Below, in pieces: positions 1-9,770 of a stretch of 64,000 nucleotides of DNA (positions are counted from its first letter, which is position 1; each line of letters begins with the position of its first letter). The translations under genes were made by a program, and so were the position numbers. Below the pieces are notes generated by a model. That model did no database searches, had not been told where the DNA came from, and was given only the letters and a program-made list of their open reading frames with translations. The stretch is from Paracoccaceae bacterium (GTDB lineage: Bacteria; Pseudomonadota; Alphaproteobacteria; Rhodobacterales; Rhodobacteraceae): contig JASMHC010000001.1 of the NCBI GenBank assembly GCA_030750975.1, forward strand, positions 1 to 64,000. Direction: 5' to 3'.

Positions 1-7
1 GCCCCCG

Positions 8-93
<86 letters not shown>

Positions 94-116
94 CGGATTG
101 CGTGCAACGCAATCCG
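94..116 (-). terminator. Hairpin after purD
   Basis: A perfect 9-bp inverted repeat (CGGATTGCG / CGCAATCCG) with a 5-nt loop lies 8 bp beyond the purD stop codon. On the purD strand it is followed by the long G run rather than a T run, so it is not a textbook intrinsic terminator, but its position suits a 3' end structure. Confidence 0.5.
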
Positions 117-124
117 ATTTCTGA

Positions 125-1387
125 TCACAGCGCCCGCCAGCCGATATCACGGCGGCAGAAGCCTTCGGGCCAGTCGATCCCGTCAACCATCGCATAGGCG
201 CGATCCCGCGCCTGCTGCAAAGACGCGCCCCGCGCGGTGACATTCAGCACCCGCCCGCCCGCGGCGACAATCTTGCCATCCGCTTGGGATGTGCCCGCGT
301 GAAAGACCATATTAATGCTGTCCTCAGGCAGATCGTCCAACCCGCCAATGATCGAACCTTTCTCATAGCTGCCCGGATAGCCATTTGCCGCCATCACGAC
401 GGTCATCGCATGGTCATCTGCCCAGTTCGCTTGTGCCTCGGCCAATCGGCCTTCGGCCGCTGCGTGAAGCAGGTCAAAGGCCTGCGCCCCAAGTCGCATC
501 ATAAGCACCTGACATTCCGGATCGCCAAAGCGCACATTATATTCAACCAGCCGCGCCTGGCCGTCCTTGATCATCAGACCGGCATAAAGCACCCCCTGAT
601 AGGGCATCCCACGCCGTGCCATCTCGGCCACGGTCGGGCGGATGATATCGTCAAGCACGGCGCTTTGAATCTCCGCCGTCAGCACCGGAGCAGGCGAATA
701 GGCGCCCATGCCACCGGTATTCAAACCGGTGTCGCCTTCGCCAACCCGCTTATGATCCTGTGCCGTGCCGATGGGCAAAATATCTTCCCCATCCACCAAT
801 ATGAAAAACGATGCCTCTTCGCCGTCCATGAATTCTTCGATCACCACTTCAGCACCTGCACCGCCGAAGGCACCACCGAACATGTCGTCGATTGCGTCAA
901 GGGCGGTTTTTTCGTCCATGGCAACGATCACGCCCTTACCGGCGGCAAGCCCGTCGGCTTTGACAACAATCGGCGCTCCCTGTTCGCGAATATAAGCCCG
1001 GGCCGCGTCGGCTTGGGTGAAATGCGCATAGCCCGCCGTGGGGGCGCCCGCCGCGTCACAGATCTCTTTGGTGAACCGCTTTGACGCCTCAAGCTGCGCC
1101 GCGGCCTGTGACGGGCCAAACACCAGAATATTCGCGGCCCGCAAAACATCGGCGACCCCCGCTGCCAAAGGCGCTTCGGGACCGATAATGACGAAATCAA
1201 TCGCGTTTTCCTGAACGAAATCCAGTACCGCGCTGCCATCTTCGGTGTTCAGACTGGCGCAATCGGCAATTGCCGCGATCCCCGCATTTCCCGGCGCGAC
1301 AATCAGCTTGTCACATTTCGGATTTTGCATCACGGCCCAGGCAAGTGCATGTTCGCGGCCGCCACCGCCGAGGATCAGGATATTCAT
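125..1387 (-). CDS. purD: Phosphoribosylamine--glycine ligase (GAR synthetase)
   Basis: Joins glycine to 5-phosphoribosylamine using ATP, the second step of de novo purine synthesis in the cytoplasm. The 420-residue protein has the family's usual length. The N-terminal nucleotide-fold loop GGGGREHALA lies at residues 7-16, the ATP-grasp glycine-rich stretch KADGLAAGKG at 143-152, and the metal/phosphate motif NVRFGDPE at 284-291. It starts at an ATG and is divergent from xseA with a 72-bp gap, so the two probably share a promoter region. purL, a later step in the same pathway, is 40 kb away in this window, so the purine genes are scattered rather than in an operon. Confidence 0.97.
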   Translation of the reverse strand: MNILILGGGGREHALAWAVMQNPKCDKLIVAPGNAGIAAIADCASLNTEDGSAVLDFVQENAIDFVIIGPEAPLAAGVADVLRAANILVFGPSQAAAQLEASKRFTKEICDAAGAPTAGYAHFTQADAARAYIREQGAPIVVKADGLAAGKGVIVAMDEKTALDAIDDMFGGAFGGAGAEVVIEEFMDGEEASFFILVDGEDILPIGTAQDHKRVGEGDTGLNTGGMGAYSPAPVLTAEIQSAVLDDIIRPTVAEMARRGMPYQGVLYAGLMIKDGQARLVEYNVRFGDPECQVLMMRLGAQAFDLLHAAAEGRLAEAQANWADDHAMTVVMAANGYPGSYEKGSIIGGLDDLPEDSINMVFHAGTSQADGKIVAAGGRVLNVTARGASLQQARDRAYAMVDGIDWPEGFCRRDIGWRAL

Positions 1388-1459
1388 TCTGCTTCTCCGT
1401 CTTGGAAGTCGTTGCTGCGCGTTCTAAGGTGGCGCAAGGCAAGACACAAGGCAGGCAAA

Positions 1460-2872
1460 ATGTCCGACCTGATCGACGAACCAATCCAGGGCGAAAACGC
1501 CCCCGAATTCAGCGTCTCCGAGCTGTCCGGTGCGATCAAGCGCATGATCGAGGGCGAATTTGCCCATGTCCGCATCAAGGGCGAGGTCGGCCGTGTTTCG
1601 CGCCCTCGGTCCGGGCACATCTACCTAGATCTCAAGGATGACCGCGCCGTTATCGCCGGTGTCATCTGGAAAGGCGTTGCGGCGCGCCTGGCCTCTCAAC
1701 CCGAAGAAGGGCTTGAGGTTGTGGCAACAGGCCGCCTGACCACCTTTCCCGGGCAATCGAAATACCAGATCGTCATCGAGGATATTAAACCGGCAGGCGT
1801 AGGTGCGCTTATGGCGCTGCTGGAAAAACGCAAAGCCCAGCTTCAGGCCGAGGGCCTGTTCGACGCTTCGCGCAAAAAGAAAATCCCCTATCTGCCCGAG
1901 ATTATCGGTGTTGTCACGTCACCCAGCGGGGCGGTGATCCGCGATATCCTGCATCGATTGCGCGACCGTTTCCCACGAAAGGTGCTGGTCTGGCCGGTGG
2001 CGGTTCAGGGCGAGAAATGCGCATCGGAAGTGGCCAATGCAATCCGGGGTTTCAACGCGATGACGCCGGGCGGGGCGCTGCCCCGACCCGACTTGCTGAT
2101 CGTTGCACGCGGTGGCGGATCGCTTGAAGACCTATGGGGGTTCAACGAAGAAATCGTTGCACGCGCCGCTGCGGAAAGTGCCATTCCGCTGATTTCCGCC
2201 GTCGGGCATGAGACCGACACGACCTTGATCGACTATGTGTCTGATCAGAGGGCACCAACGCCGACCGCCGCAGCAGAAGTGGCGGTGCCGGTGCGCATGG
2301 AATTGCTTGCATGGATCGATCAGCAGGACGCGCGTTTGACCCATGCCCTGACCAGCGGCGTCACCCGAAGACGAGACCGGCTTCGCGACCTGTCCCGCGC
2401 CCTGCCGCGCCCCGATTCCCTGACCGAGGCGTCGCGCCAGAAGCTTGACCATTTGGACGAGCGCCTGCCCAAGGCTTTGACGGCAGGTGTACGGGAACGC
2501 GAGGTGGCTTTGGGAAAAACCGCCGGTCGGCTGCAACTGGCCACGGTTCAACAACGTATTCGATCCGAGCACAAAACACTCGTCTCGTTCACCGGGCGTT
2601 TGCGGCTGTCCTATGAACGCAAGCTGTCGCAGCTTTCCGACCGGCTTGCCGCATTGGACCGGCAGCGGCTGGCCATGGGCTATGAGGCCACCTTGAAGCG
2701 GGGGTATGCGGTTGTTCATTCTGATCAGGGGGTCGTGACGAACAAAGCTTATGCCGAAACCGCCCGAGGTCTGGAAATTGAATTTCAGGATGGACGCCTG
2801 AAGCTGGGCAATGGATCTCAGAAGAAATCGGCCTCCAAATCCGGTACACCTGATCAGGGAAGCCTGTTCTAG
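1460..2872 (+). CDS. xseA: Exodeoxyribonuclease VII large subunit
   Basis: Large subunit of exonuclease VII, which degrades single-stranded DNA to oligonucleotides together with the small subunit XseB (not in this window). The 470-residue protein has an N-terminal OB fold (about residues 15-110, including HVRIKGEVG) followed by the nuclease domain with [26 protein letters not shown] and [13 protein letters not shown], then a long helical region. An upstream in-frame extension exists back to 1325, but it overlaps purD on the other strand and does not look like the family; the ATG at 1460 begins the conserved part. It is followed after 55 bp by ftsY. Confidence 0.96.
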   Translation: MSDLIDEPIQGENAPEFSVSELSGAIKRMIEGEFAHVRIKGEVGRVSRPRSGHIYLDLKDDRAVIAGVIWKGVAARLASQPEEGLEVVATGRLTTFPGQSKYQIVIEDIKPAGVGALMALLEKRKAQLQAEGLFDASRKKKIPYLPEIIGVVTSPSGAVIRDILHRLRDRFPRKVLVWPVAVQGEKCASEVANAIRGFNAMTPGGALPRPDLLIVARGGGSLEDLWGFNEEIVARAAAESAIPLISAVGHETDTTLIDYVSDQRAPTPTAAAEVAVPVRMELLAWIDQQDARLTHALTSGVTRRRDRLRDLSRALPRPDSLTEASRQKLDHLDERLPKALTAGVREREVALGKTAGRLQLATVQQRIRSEHKTLVSFTGRLRLSYERKLSQLSDRLAALDRQRLAMGYEATLKRGYAVVHSDQGVVTNKAYAETARGLEIEFQDGRLKLGNGSQKKSASKSGTPDQGSLF

Positions 2873-2927
2873 GCCCTTCCATATCCCCCCGATCCACATT
2901 ACTTGGGTTGAAACCACCGGAGGCATC

Positions 2928-4079
<1,152 letters not shown>

Positions 4080-4089
4080 CCTTGCTGTG

Positions 4090-4992
4090 ATGGGCGAATG
4101 GCTTGTCTCGCTTGAGGGTACGGAAGCCGGAGGGCAGCTTGCCCTGGCACTGGCCCTGATTGCCGCCTTTTTGCACGCTGTCTTCGGGGCGCTGCAAAAA
4201 GGACGACACGATCCATGGCTGACCCGCGGGGCGGTTGACTTTGCCTATGCGTCCATGGCCGCACCCTTCGCGTTTTTTGTTGTGCCTTGGCCCGAACCCC
4301 ATATGTGGCCGATTTTCGCCACGGCCTTTGTCATTCACGTGGGCTATAAGCTGTTGCAGGCAATGGCCTATTCGAAAGGCTCATACACGGTTGTTTATCC
4401 GGTGGTCCGTGGCATGGGACCGCTATTCACGGTTTTCGGGGCCTACCTGATCTTTGGCGAGACATTTAACTCCGTCCAGTGGCTGGGTGTATTTCTGCTT
4501 TTGTGCGGGATATTCGGGCTGGCGTTCTATAACTACCTGTTTTTGGAAACGAACCGCGATACTTTGGGGATCGCGCTGTTTCTGGCATTCTCAACCGGGT
4601 TATTCGTGGCGGCCTACACCACCTATGACGCTTATGGCATACGCGCCACCGCCAATCCGTTCACTTTTCTGGCGTGGTTCTTTTTTCTTGACGGTTTGTC
4701 CTTTCCGCCAATTGCCTTTGCGCGTTGGCGACGGATGAAAAACCGGCCAGCGGTTGGTCCTTTGATGCTGCGCGGCTATATCGGTGGTGTCGTCGCATTG
4801 GCAAGCTTTGGTTCGGTGATGATGGCAACACGTCTCGACAAGGTCGGTGAGGCGGCCGTGCTGCGCGAAACATCAACCGTATTTGCAGCGCTGATCGGCT
4901 GGCTGGTGCTGAAAGAAACCGTTGGACCACGGCGGATTGCATTGATGGCATTGATTGCTGCCGGTGCTGTGGTAGTGGAAATGGGTGGATAA
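4090..4992 (+). CDS. EamA/DMT family transporter
   Basis: Integral membrane protein of 300 residues with about ten hydrophobic segments, arranged as two halves as in the drug/metabolite transporter superfamily. The substrate cannot be told from sequence; relatives export amino acids, metabolites or nucleotide sugars. It begins 10 bp after ftsY; a GTG one codon earlier is an alternative start. It ends 14 bp before yciB, so ftsY, this gene and yciB are probably one transcript. Motifs such as GSYTVVYPVVRGMGPLF and VLRETSTVFAALIGWLVLKE in the two halves are typical of the family. Confidence 0.85.
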   Translation: MGEWLVSLEGTEAGGQLALALALIAAFLHAVFGALQKGRHDPWLTRGAVDFAYASMAAPFAFFVVPWPEPHMWPIFATAFVIHVGYKLLQAMAYSKGSYTVVYPVVRGMGPLFTVFGAYLIFGETFNSVQWLGVFLLLCGIFGLAFYNYLFLETNRDTLGIALFLAFSTGLFVAAYTTYDAYGIRATANPFTFLAWFFFLDGLSFPPIAFARWRRMKNRPAVGPLMLRGYIGGVVALASFGSVMMATRLDKVGEAAVLRETSTVFAALIGWLVLKETVGPRRIALMALIAAGAVVVEMGG

Positions 4993-5006
4993 CAGGGTGA
5001 AGCAGA

Positions 5007-5621
5007 ATGGCTGAGCAGAAGAAAATCAACACATGGCTGAAAATGGGCCTGGAACTTGGGCCGGTGGTTCTGTTCTTTATCGCCTATAGCCGATTGAAAG
5101 ATCAGACATTCATGATTGGCGGGACCGAATATGGCGGTTTCATCATCGTCACCGCGTTTTTCATTCCGCTTTTGCTGATCTGCACGGGCATTCTGTGGAA
5201 ATTGACCGGCCATCTGTCGCGAATGCAGGTTGTAACGGCTGTGCTGGTGATTGTCTTTGGCGGCCTGTCGGTTTGGTTCAATGATGAACGCTTCTTCAAA
5301 ATGAAACCGACCATAATCTATCTGTTTTTCGGTGGCGCCCTTGCCGTGGGCTTGCTGCAAGGCAAAAGCTATATGCAATATGTCATGGAAGAAGCCCTGC
5401 CGCTTAAGCAGGAAGGATGGATGATCTTGACCCGCCGGTTGACCGTTTTCTTTTTCTCGCTGGCGATCCTGAACGAAGTTATCTGGCGCTTTTTCAGCAC
5501 CGACACCTGGGTCACGTTCAAAACTTTCGGGCTGACCGCAGCGATTTTCCTATTCTTCATGACCCAGGGCAGCCTGTTCACCAAATACGCGATTGCCGAT
5601 AAGGACACGGCGGAAAGCTGA
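5007..5621 (+). CDS. yciB: Inner-membrane septation protein A (YciB/IspZ)
   Basis: Polytopic inner-membrane protein of 204 residues with five to six hydrophobic segments, in a family linked to cell-envelope integrity and septum formation; the biochemical activity is not established. Recognised from the family pattern LELGPVVLFFIAYSR near the N-terminus, KMKPTIIYLFFG in the middle and LNEVIWRFFSTDTWVTFK near the C-terminus. The ATG at 5007 follows a weak purine-rich stretch. Its position directly downstream of ftsY and the DMT transporter suggests shared transcription. Confidence 0.9.
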   Translation: MAEQKKINTWLKMGLELGPVVLFFIAYSRLKDQTFMIGGTEYGGFIIVTAFFIPLLLICTGILWKLTGHLSRMQVVTAVLVIVFGGLSVWFNDERFFKMKPTIIYLFFGGALAVGLLQGKSYMQYVMEEALPLKQEGWMILTRRLTVFFFSLAILNEVIWRFFSTDTWVTFKTFGLTAAIFLFFMTQGSLFTKYAIADKDTAES

Positions 5622-5728
5622 TCCTGTCATTGGCACGAAACTGCATGGTGAAACTCGCAGCGAAATGCGCCGGATTGGGGACAGGTTGGTGTTGACCCAG
5701 TGACCGGTTCCGCCTATATCGCGGGCAT

Positions 5729-5782
5729 CGTGGCGATTTGTACACCGGATTGCGGGCCACGTTAAACATGCCGCTAAAGAGG
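5729..5782 (+). promoter_or_regulatory. SAM-II riboswitch upstream of metZ
   Basis: The aptamer fits the SAM-II pattern. The P1 stem is CGTGGC (5729-5734) with GCCACG (5756-5761). Between them are GATTTG and CCGGATTGCG. After P1 comes TTAAACATG and the 3' strand GCTAAAGAGG (5773-5782), which forms the pseudoknot with the loop. SAM-II elements are known in front of methionine biosynthesis genes in Alphaproteobacteria, and the next gene here is metZ. Binding of S-adenosylmethionine is expected to turn the gene off. Confidence 0.9.
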
Positions 5783-5795
5783 TCAGACGAAGGAT

Positions 5796-5828
5796 CCCCT
5801 TTCGCTTGACCGCGACTGGGGTTTTTTT
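5796..5828 (+). terminator. Riboswitch-controlled intrinsic terminator in the metZ leader
   Basis: CCCC (5796-5799) pairs with GGGG (5818-5821) and TCGC (5802-5805) with GCGA (5812-5815), followed by seven T residues. The same bases can instead join an upstream hairpin, GGTCA (5781-5785) with TGACC (5807-5811), whose 5' arm begins on the last two bases of the SAM-II aptamer. This gives a simple on/off switch: SAM bound leaves the terminator free to form. Confidence 0.75.
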
Positions 5829-5853
5829 GTTGGCTCGAGGGCCGGAGGACGAC

Positions 5854-7035
5854 ATGAGTAATAACTGGAAAAAGCGAACCAACCTTGTTCACGGCGGCAG
5901 CCGCCGCAGTCAGTATAACGAGGTGTCCGAAGCGATCTTTCTGACGCAAGGCTTCGTTTATGACAGCGCCGAACAGGCCGAGGCCCGGTTCCTGGAAAGC
6001 GGACCGGACGAGTTTATCTATGCCCGCTACGGCAACCCGACCGTTGCCATGTTCGAAGAGCGTATGGCGCTTCTGGAAGGGGCAGAGGATGCTTTTGCGA
6101 CCGCGTCCGGCATGGCCGCCGTTAACGGTGCTTTGGTCTCGATGCTGAAAGCGGGCGATCACGTCGTGTCGGCGCGGGCGCTGTTCGGTTCGTGCCTTTA
6201 CATCCTGGAAGACATTCTGGTGCGCTACGGCGTCGAAGTCACTCTGGTCGACGGGACCGATCTTGCGCAATGGAAAGCGGCTGTCCGGCCGGATACTAAG
6301 GCCGTCTTTTTCGAATCCGTTTCCAACCCGACGCTTGAAGTGATCGATATTGCCGCCGTTTCGGACATCGCGCATCAGGTGGGGGCCACGGTGGTCGTGG
6401 ATAACGTGTTCTCGACGCCGGTATTTTCACGCGCAATCAAGCTTGGCGCCGACGTCGTCGTTTATTCGGCAACGAAACATATCGACGGACAGGGGCGTAC
6501 TTTGGGCGGCGTGATCCTCGGCACGAAAGAGTTCATTCGAAAAACGGTTGAACCCTATATGAAACACACAGGCGGCTCTATGAGCCCGTTTACCGCATGG
6601 GTCATGCTGAAAGGTCTGGAAACCATCGATCTGCGGGTGCGGGCGCAGGCGGCGTCGGCGCTGGCCTTGGCCGAGGCTTTGCAGGGGCATCCGGCATTGG
6701 AGCGCGTGATTTATCCGGGTCATCCCGAACATGCGCAGTATCGGTTGGTGCAGTCGCAAACCGGCAGCGGCGGGACTGTGATTTCTCTGGATATCAAAGG
6801 CGGGCAGGACGCGGCGTTTCGCGTGCTGAACGCATTGGAGATTGCGGTGATCTCAAACAATCTTGGCGACGCGAAATCGATTGCCACCCATCCGGCCACC
6901 ACAACCCATCAGCGATTAAGCGATGAACAGCGGGATGCGCTTGGGATCACCCCCGGATTGATCCGTTTCAGTGTTGGTATTGAAGATACCGAGGATCTGA
7001 TTTCGGATATCCTTCAGGCTTTGAAATCAGCGTAA
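5854..7035 (+). CDS. metZ: O-succinylhomoserine sulfhydrylase
   Basis: PLP-dependent enzyme of the Cys/Met metabolism family that makes homocysteine directly from O-succinylhomoserine and sulfide, feeding methionine synthesis. The 393-residue length is usual. The PLP lysine lies in VVYSATKHIDGQG, with the substrate loop YARYGNPT and ASGMAAVNGAL upstream of it. The start at 5854 has GGAGG 7 bp upstream; earlier in-frame codons fall inside the terminator of the leader. It is controlled by the SAM-II riboswitch just upstream. Its separation from homocysteine cystathionine-synthase relatives rests on family resemblance and the riboswitch context. Confidence 0.93.
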   Translation: MSNNWKKRTNLVHGGSRRSQYNEVSEAIFLTQGFVYDSAEQAEARFLESGPDEFIYARYGNPTVAMFEERMALLEGAEDAFATASGMAAVNGALVSMLKAGDHVVSARALFGSCLYILEDILVRYGVEVTLVDGTDLAQWKAAVRPDTKAVFFESVSNPTLEVIDIAAVSDIAHQVGATVVVDNVFSTPVFSRAIKLGADVVVYSATKHIDGQGRTLGGVILGTKEFIRKTVEPYMKHTGGSMSPFTAWVMLKGLETIDLRVRAQAASALALAEALQGHPALERVIYPGHPEHAQYRLVQSQTGSGGTVISLDIKGGQDAAFRVLNALEIAVISNNLGDAKSIATHPATTTHQRLSDEQRDALGITPGLIRFSVGIEDTEDLISDILQALKSA

Positions 7036-7098
7036 TAGAGCGCCCTATCAGTGGGTTACGCGGGGTTTTTCAGGTTGATTGACCAATAGTGTCGCGGA

Positions 7099-7135
7099 TG
7101 AAATGCAGAACTTCGCATAGGAGTTTGGCATTTCA
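7099..7135. promoter_or_regulatory. Inverted repeat upstream of folE2
   Basis: TGAAATGC (7099-7106) and GCATTTCA (7128-7135) are perfectly complementary, with a second inner pair AACT/AGTT. There is no T run, so a terminator is unlikely. It may be an operator or a leader hairpin for folE2, whose start is 57 bp further on. Confidence 0.4.
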
Positions 7136-7191
7136 CCCGCTAATCACCTACATTAAGGGCCTAAAGGGACAGCCACAGGAATTGCCCAGCG

Positions 7192-8268
7192 ATGAATATG
7201 CATCCGCGTGATACCGAAGATGACAGCCAAAAAGCGCTCAGGCTTTTGGCGGATTGGGCCGTGTCTGCTGATCCGGCTGCAAAGGCGGATTTGGCGGCCA
7301 AGCTGGCCGAGCTTTTGCCGGGGGCTGACTATCCGGCCCTGTCGCGCGACTATCCCGAAGATTTCCGCGCCGGTCCGAATTATCGTGCATCGCTTCCCGA
7401 TTTGCAGAACGGTCCTGCCTCATTGATCAAGGGATCAAAGCAACAAATCCAGCATGTCGGCATCTCGAATTTCCGTCTTCCGATCCGCTTTCATACACGG
7501 GATGCCGGTGATCTGACGCTGGAAACATCCGTGACAGGAACTGTCAGCCTTGAGGCCGAGAAAAAGGGTATCAACATGTCCCGCATCATGCGCAGCTTTT
7601 ATGCGCATGCCGAAAAAACCTTTAGCTTTGATGTCGTATCATCCGCTTTGGATTCCTACAAGGATGATCTGGAAAGCTTTGATGCCCGAATTCAAATGCG
7701 GTTCTCATATCCGGGGCGTGTCGAATCCCTGCGCTCGGGCCTGAAGGGATTTCAGTATTACGACATTGCGCTTGAGCTGATCGAACACAAGGGTGTGCGC
7801 AAGCGGATCATGCATCTGGATTATGTCTATTCGTCCACTTGCCCCTGTTCACTTGAGCTAAGCGAACATGCGCGCCAATACCGCAACCAGCTTGCGACAC
7901 CCCATTCACAGCGCTCTGTTGCGCGGATATCGGTCGAATTGATCGGACCCGAGCGCTTGTGGTTCGAAGACTTGATCGACATGTGCCGCAAGGCGGTCCC
8001 GACGGAAACCCAAGTCATGGTCAAGCGCGAGGATGAACAGGCCTTTGCGGAACTGAACGCTGCAAATCCCATATTCGTCGAAGATGCCGCCCGCCTGTTT
8101 TTCGAACAATTGAACGCCGATCCCCGCATCGGTGATTTCCGCATTGTCGCCAGCCATCAGGAAAGCCTGCACAGCCACGATGCTGTCAGCATCCTGACAG
8201 AAGGCCCGACATTTGCGACCGACAGCCTTGACCCGAAACTGTTCACCACGCTTTTCCACGTCGGCTAA
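7192..8268 (+). CDS. folE2: GTP cyclohydrolase FolE2 (type IB)
   Basis: Converts GTP to 7,8-dihydroneopterin triphosphate, the first step of folate synthesis, using a metal-flexible active site instead of the strictly zinc-dependent FolE1. The 358-residue protein carries the conserved block SSTCPCSLELSEH (about residues 216-228), which holds the metal-binding cysteine, and QHVGISNFRLPI near residue 90. The ATG at 7192 is followed two codons later by a second ATG. The 156-bp gap in front holds an inverted repeat. Later folate genes folB and folP lie 11 kb downstream. Confidence 0.93.
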   Translation: MNMHPRDTEDDSQKALRLLADWAVSADPAAKADLAAKLAELLPGADYPALSRDYPEDFRAGPNYRASLPDLQNGPASLIKGSKQQIQHVGISNFRLPIRFHTRDAGDLTLETSVTGTVSLEAEKKGINMSRIMRSFYAHAEKTFSFDVVSSALDSYKDDLESFDARIQMRFSYPGRVESLRSGLKGFQYYDIALELIEHKGVRKRIMHLDYVYSSTCPCSLELSEHARQYRNQLATPHSQRSVARISVELIGPERLWFEDLIDMCRKAVPTETQVMVKREDEQAFAELNAANPIFVEDAARLFFEQLNADPRIGDFRIVASHQESLHSHDAVSILTEGPTFATDSLDPKLFTTLFHVG

Positions 8269-8310
8269 CGCTTGACACTGGTCAGGGCAGGGGCCAACCC
8301 TGCGCCAATC

Positions 8311-9753
8311 ATGGAACTCAGACCCGTCGGATATGTCATTGGTTTATTGGTTGCCGCTTTGGGCGGCACCATGGCCGTTCCCTTTGCTGTGGATCTGATT
8401 GACGGCCAAGGCCACTGGCCGGTGTTTCTTGAGGCCGGTGTCATCACCATTCTGATTGGCGGCCTGATTGCTCTGGCCTGTTCCAACGGGGTGAAATCGG
8501 GCCTGACCATTCAGCAGACCTTTCTTTTGACAACGGGCGTCTGGCTGGCACTGCCGTTGTTCGGGGCCTTGCCATTTGTATTGGGGGCCACGGATAGCAG
8601 CCTGACCGATGCGTTTTTCGAGGCCATGTCGGGCCTGACCACAACCGGATCCACCGTTCTGTCCGGCTTAGAGGAGCTGCCCCGCGGTCTTTTGATTTGG
8701 CGTGCCTTGCTGCAATGGCTGGGCGGGATCGGTATCATTGTTGTCGCCATGGTGTTCCTGCCCGAGCTGCGCGTCGGCGGGATGCAGATTTTCCGGTCGG
8801 AAGGGTTTGACACGATGGGCAAGATTTTGCCCCGCGCCACCGAAATCTCAAGCCGTATCTCGGTTATCTATATCGCGCTTACCGTGGCCTGTGCCTTGGC
8901 CTATGGCATCGCGGGCATGGCCCCTTTTGACGCGATCGCCCATGCGATGACGACGATTGCCACGGGGGGGTTTGCCAATTACGACAGCTCGATGGGCAAC
9001 TTCGGACCAGGGGTCGAATATGTTGCCTCGGTCTTCATGATCCTCGCGGCCCTGCCATTTGTCCGCTATGTGCAGTTGCTTGCAGGCACCGCCAAACCTT
9101 TGCTGGTGGACAGCCAGATACGTGCCTTTCTGCTGGCGGCAACCACCATCGTTCTGGTGCTGGCCGTATGGCGCTGGGCGCAGGTTGACGCGATCGAGGA
9201 ACCCTTTCGCAAGGTTCTCTTCAACGTGATTTCAATCCTGACGGGCACCGGCTATGCCAGTACGGATTACATGGCCTGGGGCACCTTTCCGATAACGCTG
9301 TTTTTCTTCATCGGTCTGATCGGAGGTTGCGCGGGGTCAACCGCCTGTTCGATCAAGATATTCCGCTATCAGCTGCTTTTGGCATCGGTGCGGGCGCAGA
9401 TAAAGCGCATTCACTCGCCCCACGGCGTGTTCACGACCCGCTATGACGGGCGTCGCGTGGGGGATGATGTGTTAGGCTCGGTCATGTCCTTTTTTGCCTA
9501 TTTCATCGTCACTTTAGGTCTGATTTCGGTTGCGCTAAGCCTGACGGGGTTGGATTTTATCACCTCGGTTTCCGGGGCGTCCGCCGCATTGGCCAATATC
9601 GGCCCCGGATTGGGACCAGAGATCGGACCATCGGGTAATTTTGCCGGTCTTAACCCGACGGCAAAATGGATTTTGATCGCAGCTATGCTGATCGGCCGGT
9701 TAGAGCTGATGGCCGTATATGTTCTGTTTACCGTGAAATTCTGGCGCTCGTGA
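8311..9753 (+). CDS. trkH: Potassium uptake protein TrkH family
   Basis: Membrane subunit of the Trk potassium uptake system; it works with the peripheral NAD-binding subunit TrkA, which is not in this window. The 480-residue protein is highly hydrophobic. Filter/pore-loop motifs of the four-fold repeated family are visible: SGLTTTGSTV, TTIATGGFANYDSS, ILTGTGYASTD and GGCAGSTACSIKIFRYQ. An in-frame extension back to 8272 immediately follows folE2; the ATG at 8311 starts the hydrophobic part (MELRPVGYVIGLL). It is convergent with the next gene, 17 bp apart. Confidence 0.9.
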   Translation: MELRPVGYVIGLLVAALGGTMAVPFAVDLIDGQGHWPVFLEAGVITILIGGLIALACSNGVKSGLTIQQTFLLTTGVWLALPLFGALPFVLGATDSSLTDAFFEAMSGLTTTGSTVLSGLEELPRGLLIWRALLQWLGGIGIIVVAMVFLPELRVGGMQIFRSEGFDTMGKILPRATEISSRISVIYIALTVACALAYGIAGMAPFDAIAHAMTTIATGGFANYDSSMGNFGPGVEYVASVFMILAALPFVRYVQLLAGTAKPLLVDSQIRAFLLAATTIVLVLAVWRWAQVDAIEEPFRKVLFNVISILTGTGYASTDYMAWGTFPITLFFFIGLIGGCAGSTACSIKIFRYQLLLASVRAQIKRIHSPHGVFTTRYDGRRVGDDVLGSVMSFFAYFIVTLGLISVALSLTGLDFITSVSGASAALANIGPGLGPEIGPSGNFAGLNPTAKWILIAAMLIGRLELMAVYVLFTVKFWRS

Positions 9754-9770
9754 TCCGGGGTATCGGTTTA

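Noticed and set aside
284..1084. Plus-strand frame of 266 codons inside purD
   Set aside because: It is the complement of a clearly coding minus-strand gene with a full set of PurD motifs; GC-rich genes give such shadows.
7099..7135. Zur box for folE2
   Set aside because: The inverted repeat arms are 21 bp apart, whereas Zur dyads are compact; it does not match the known consensus.
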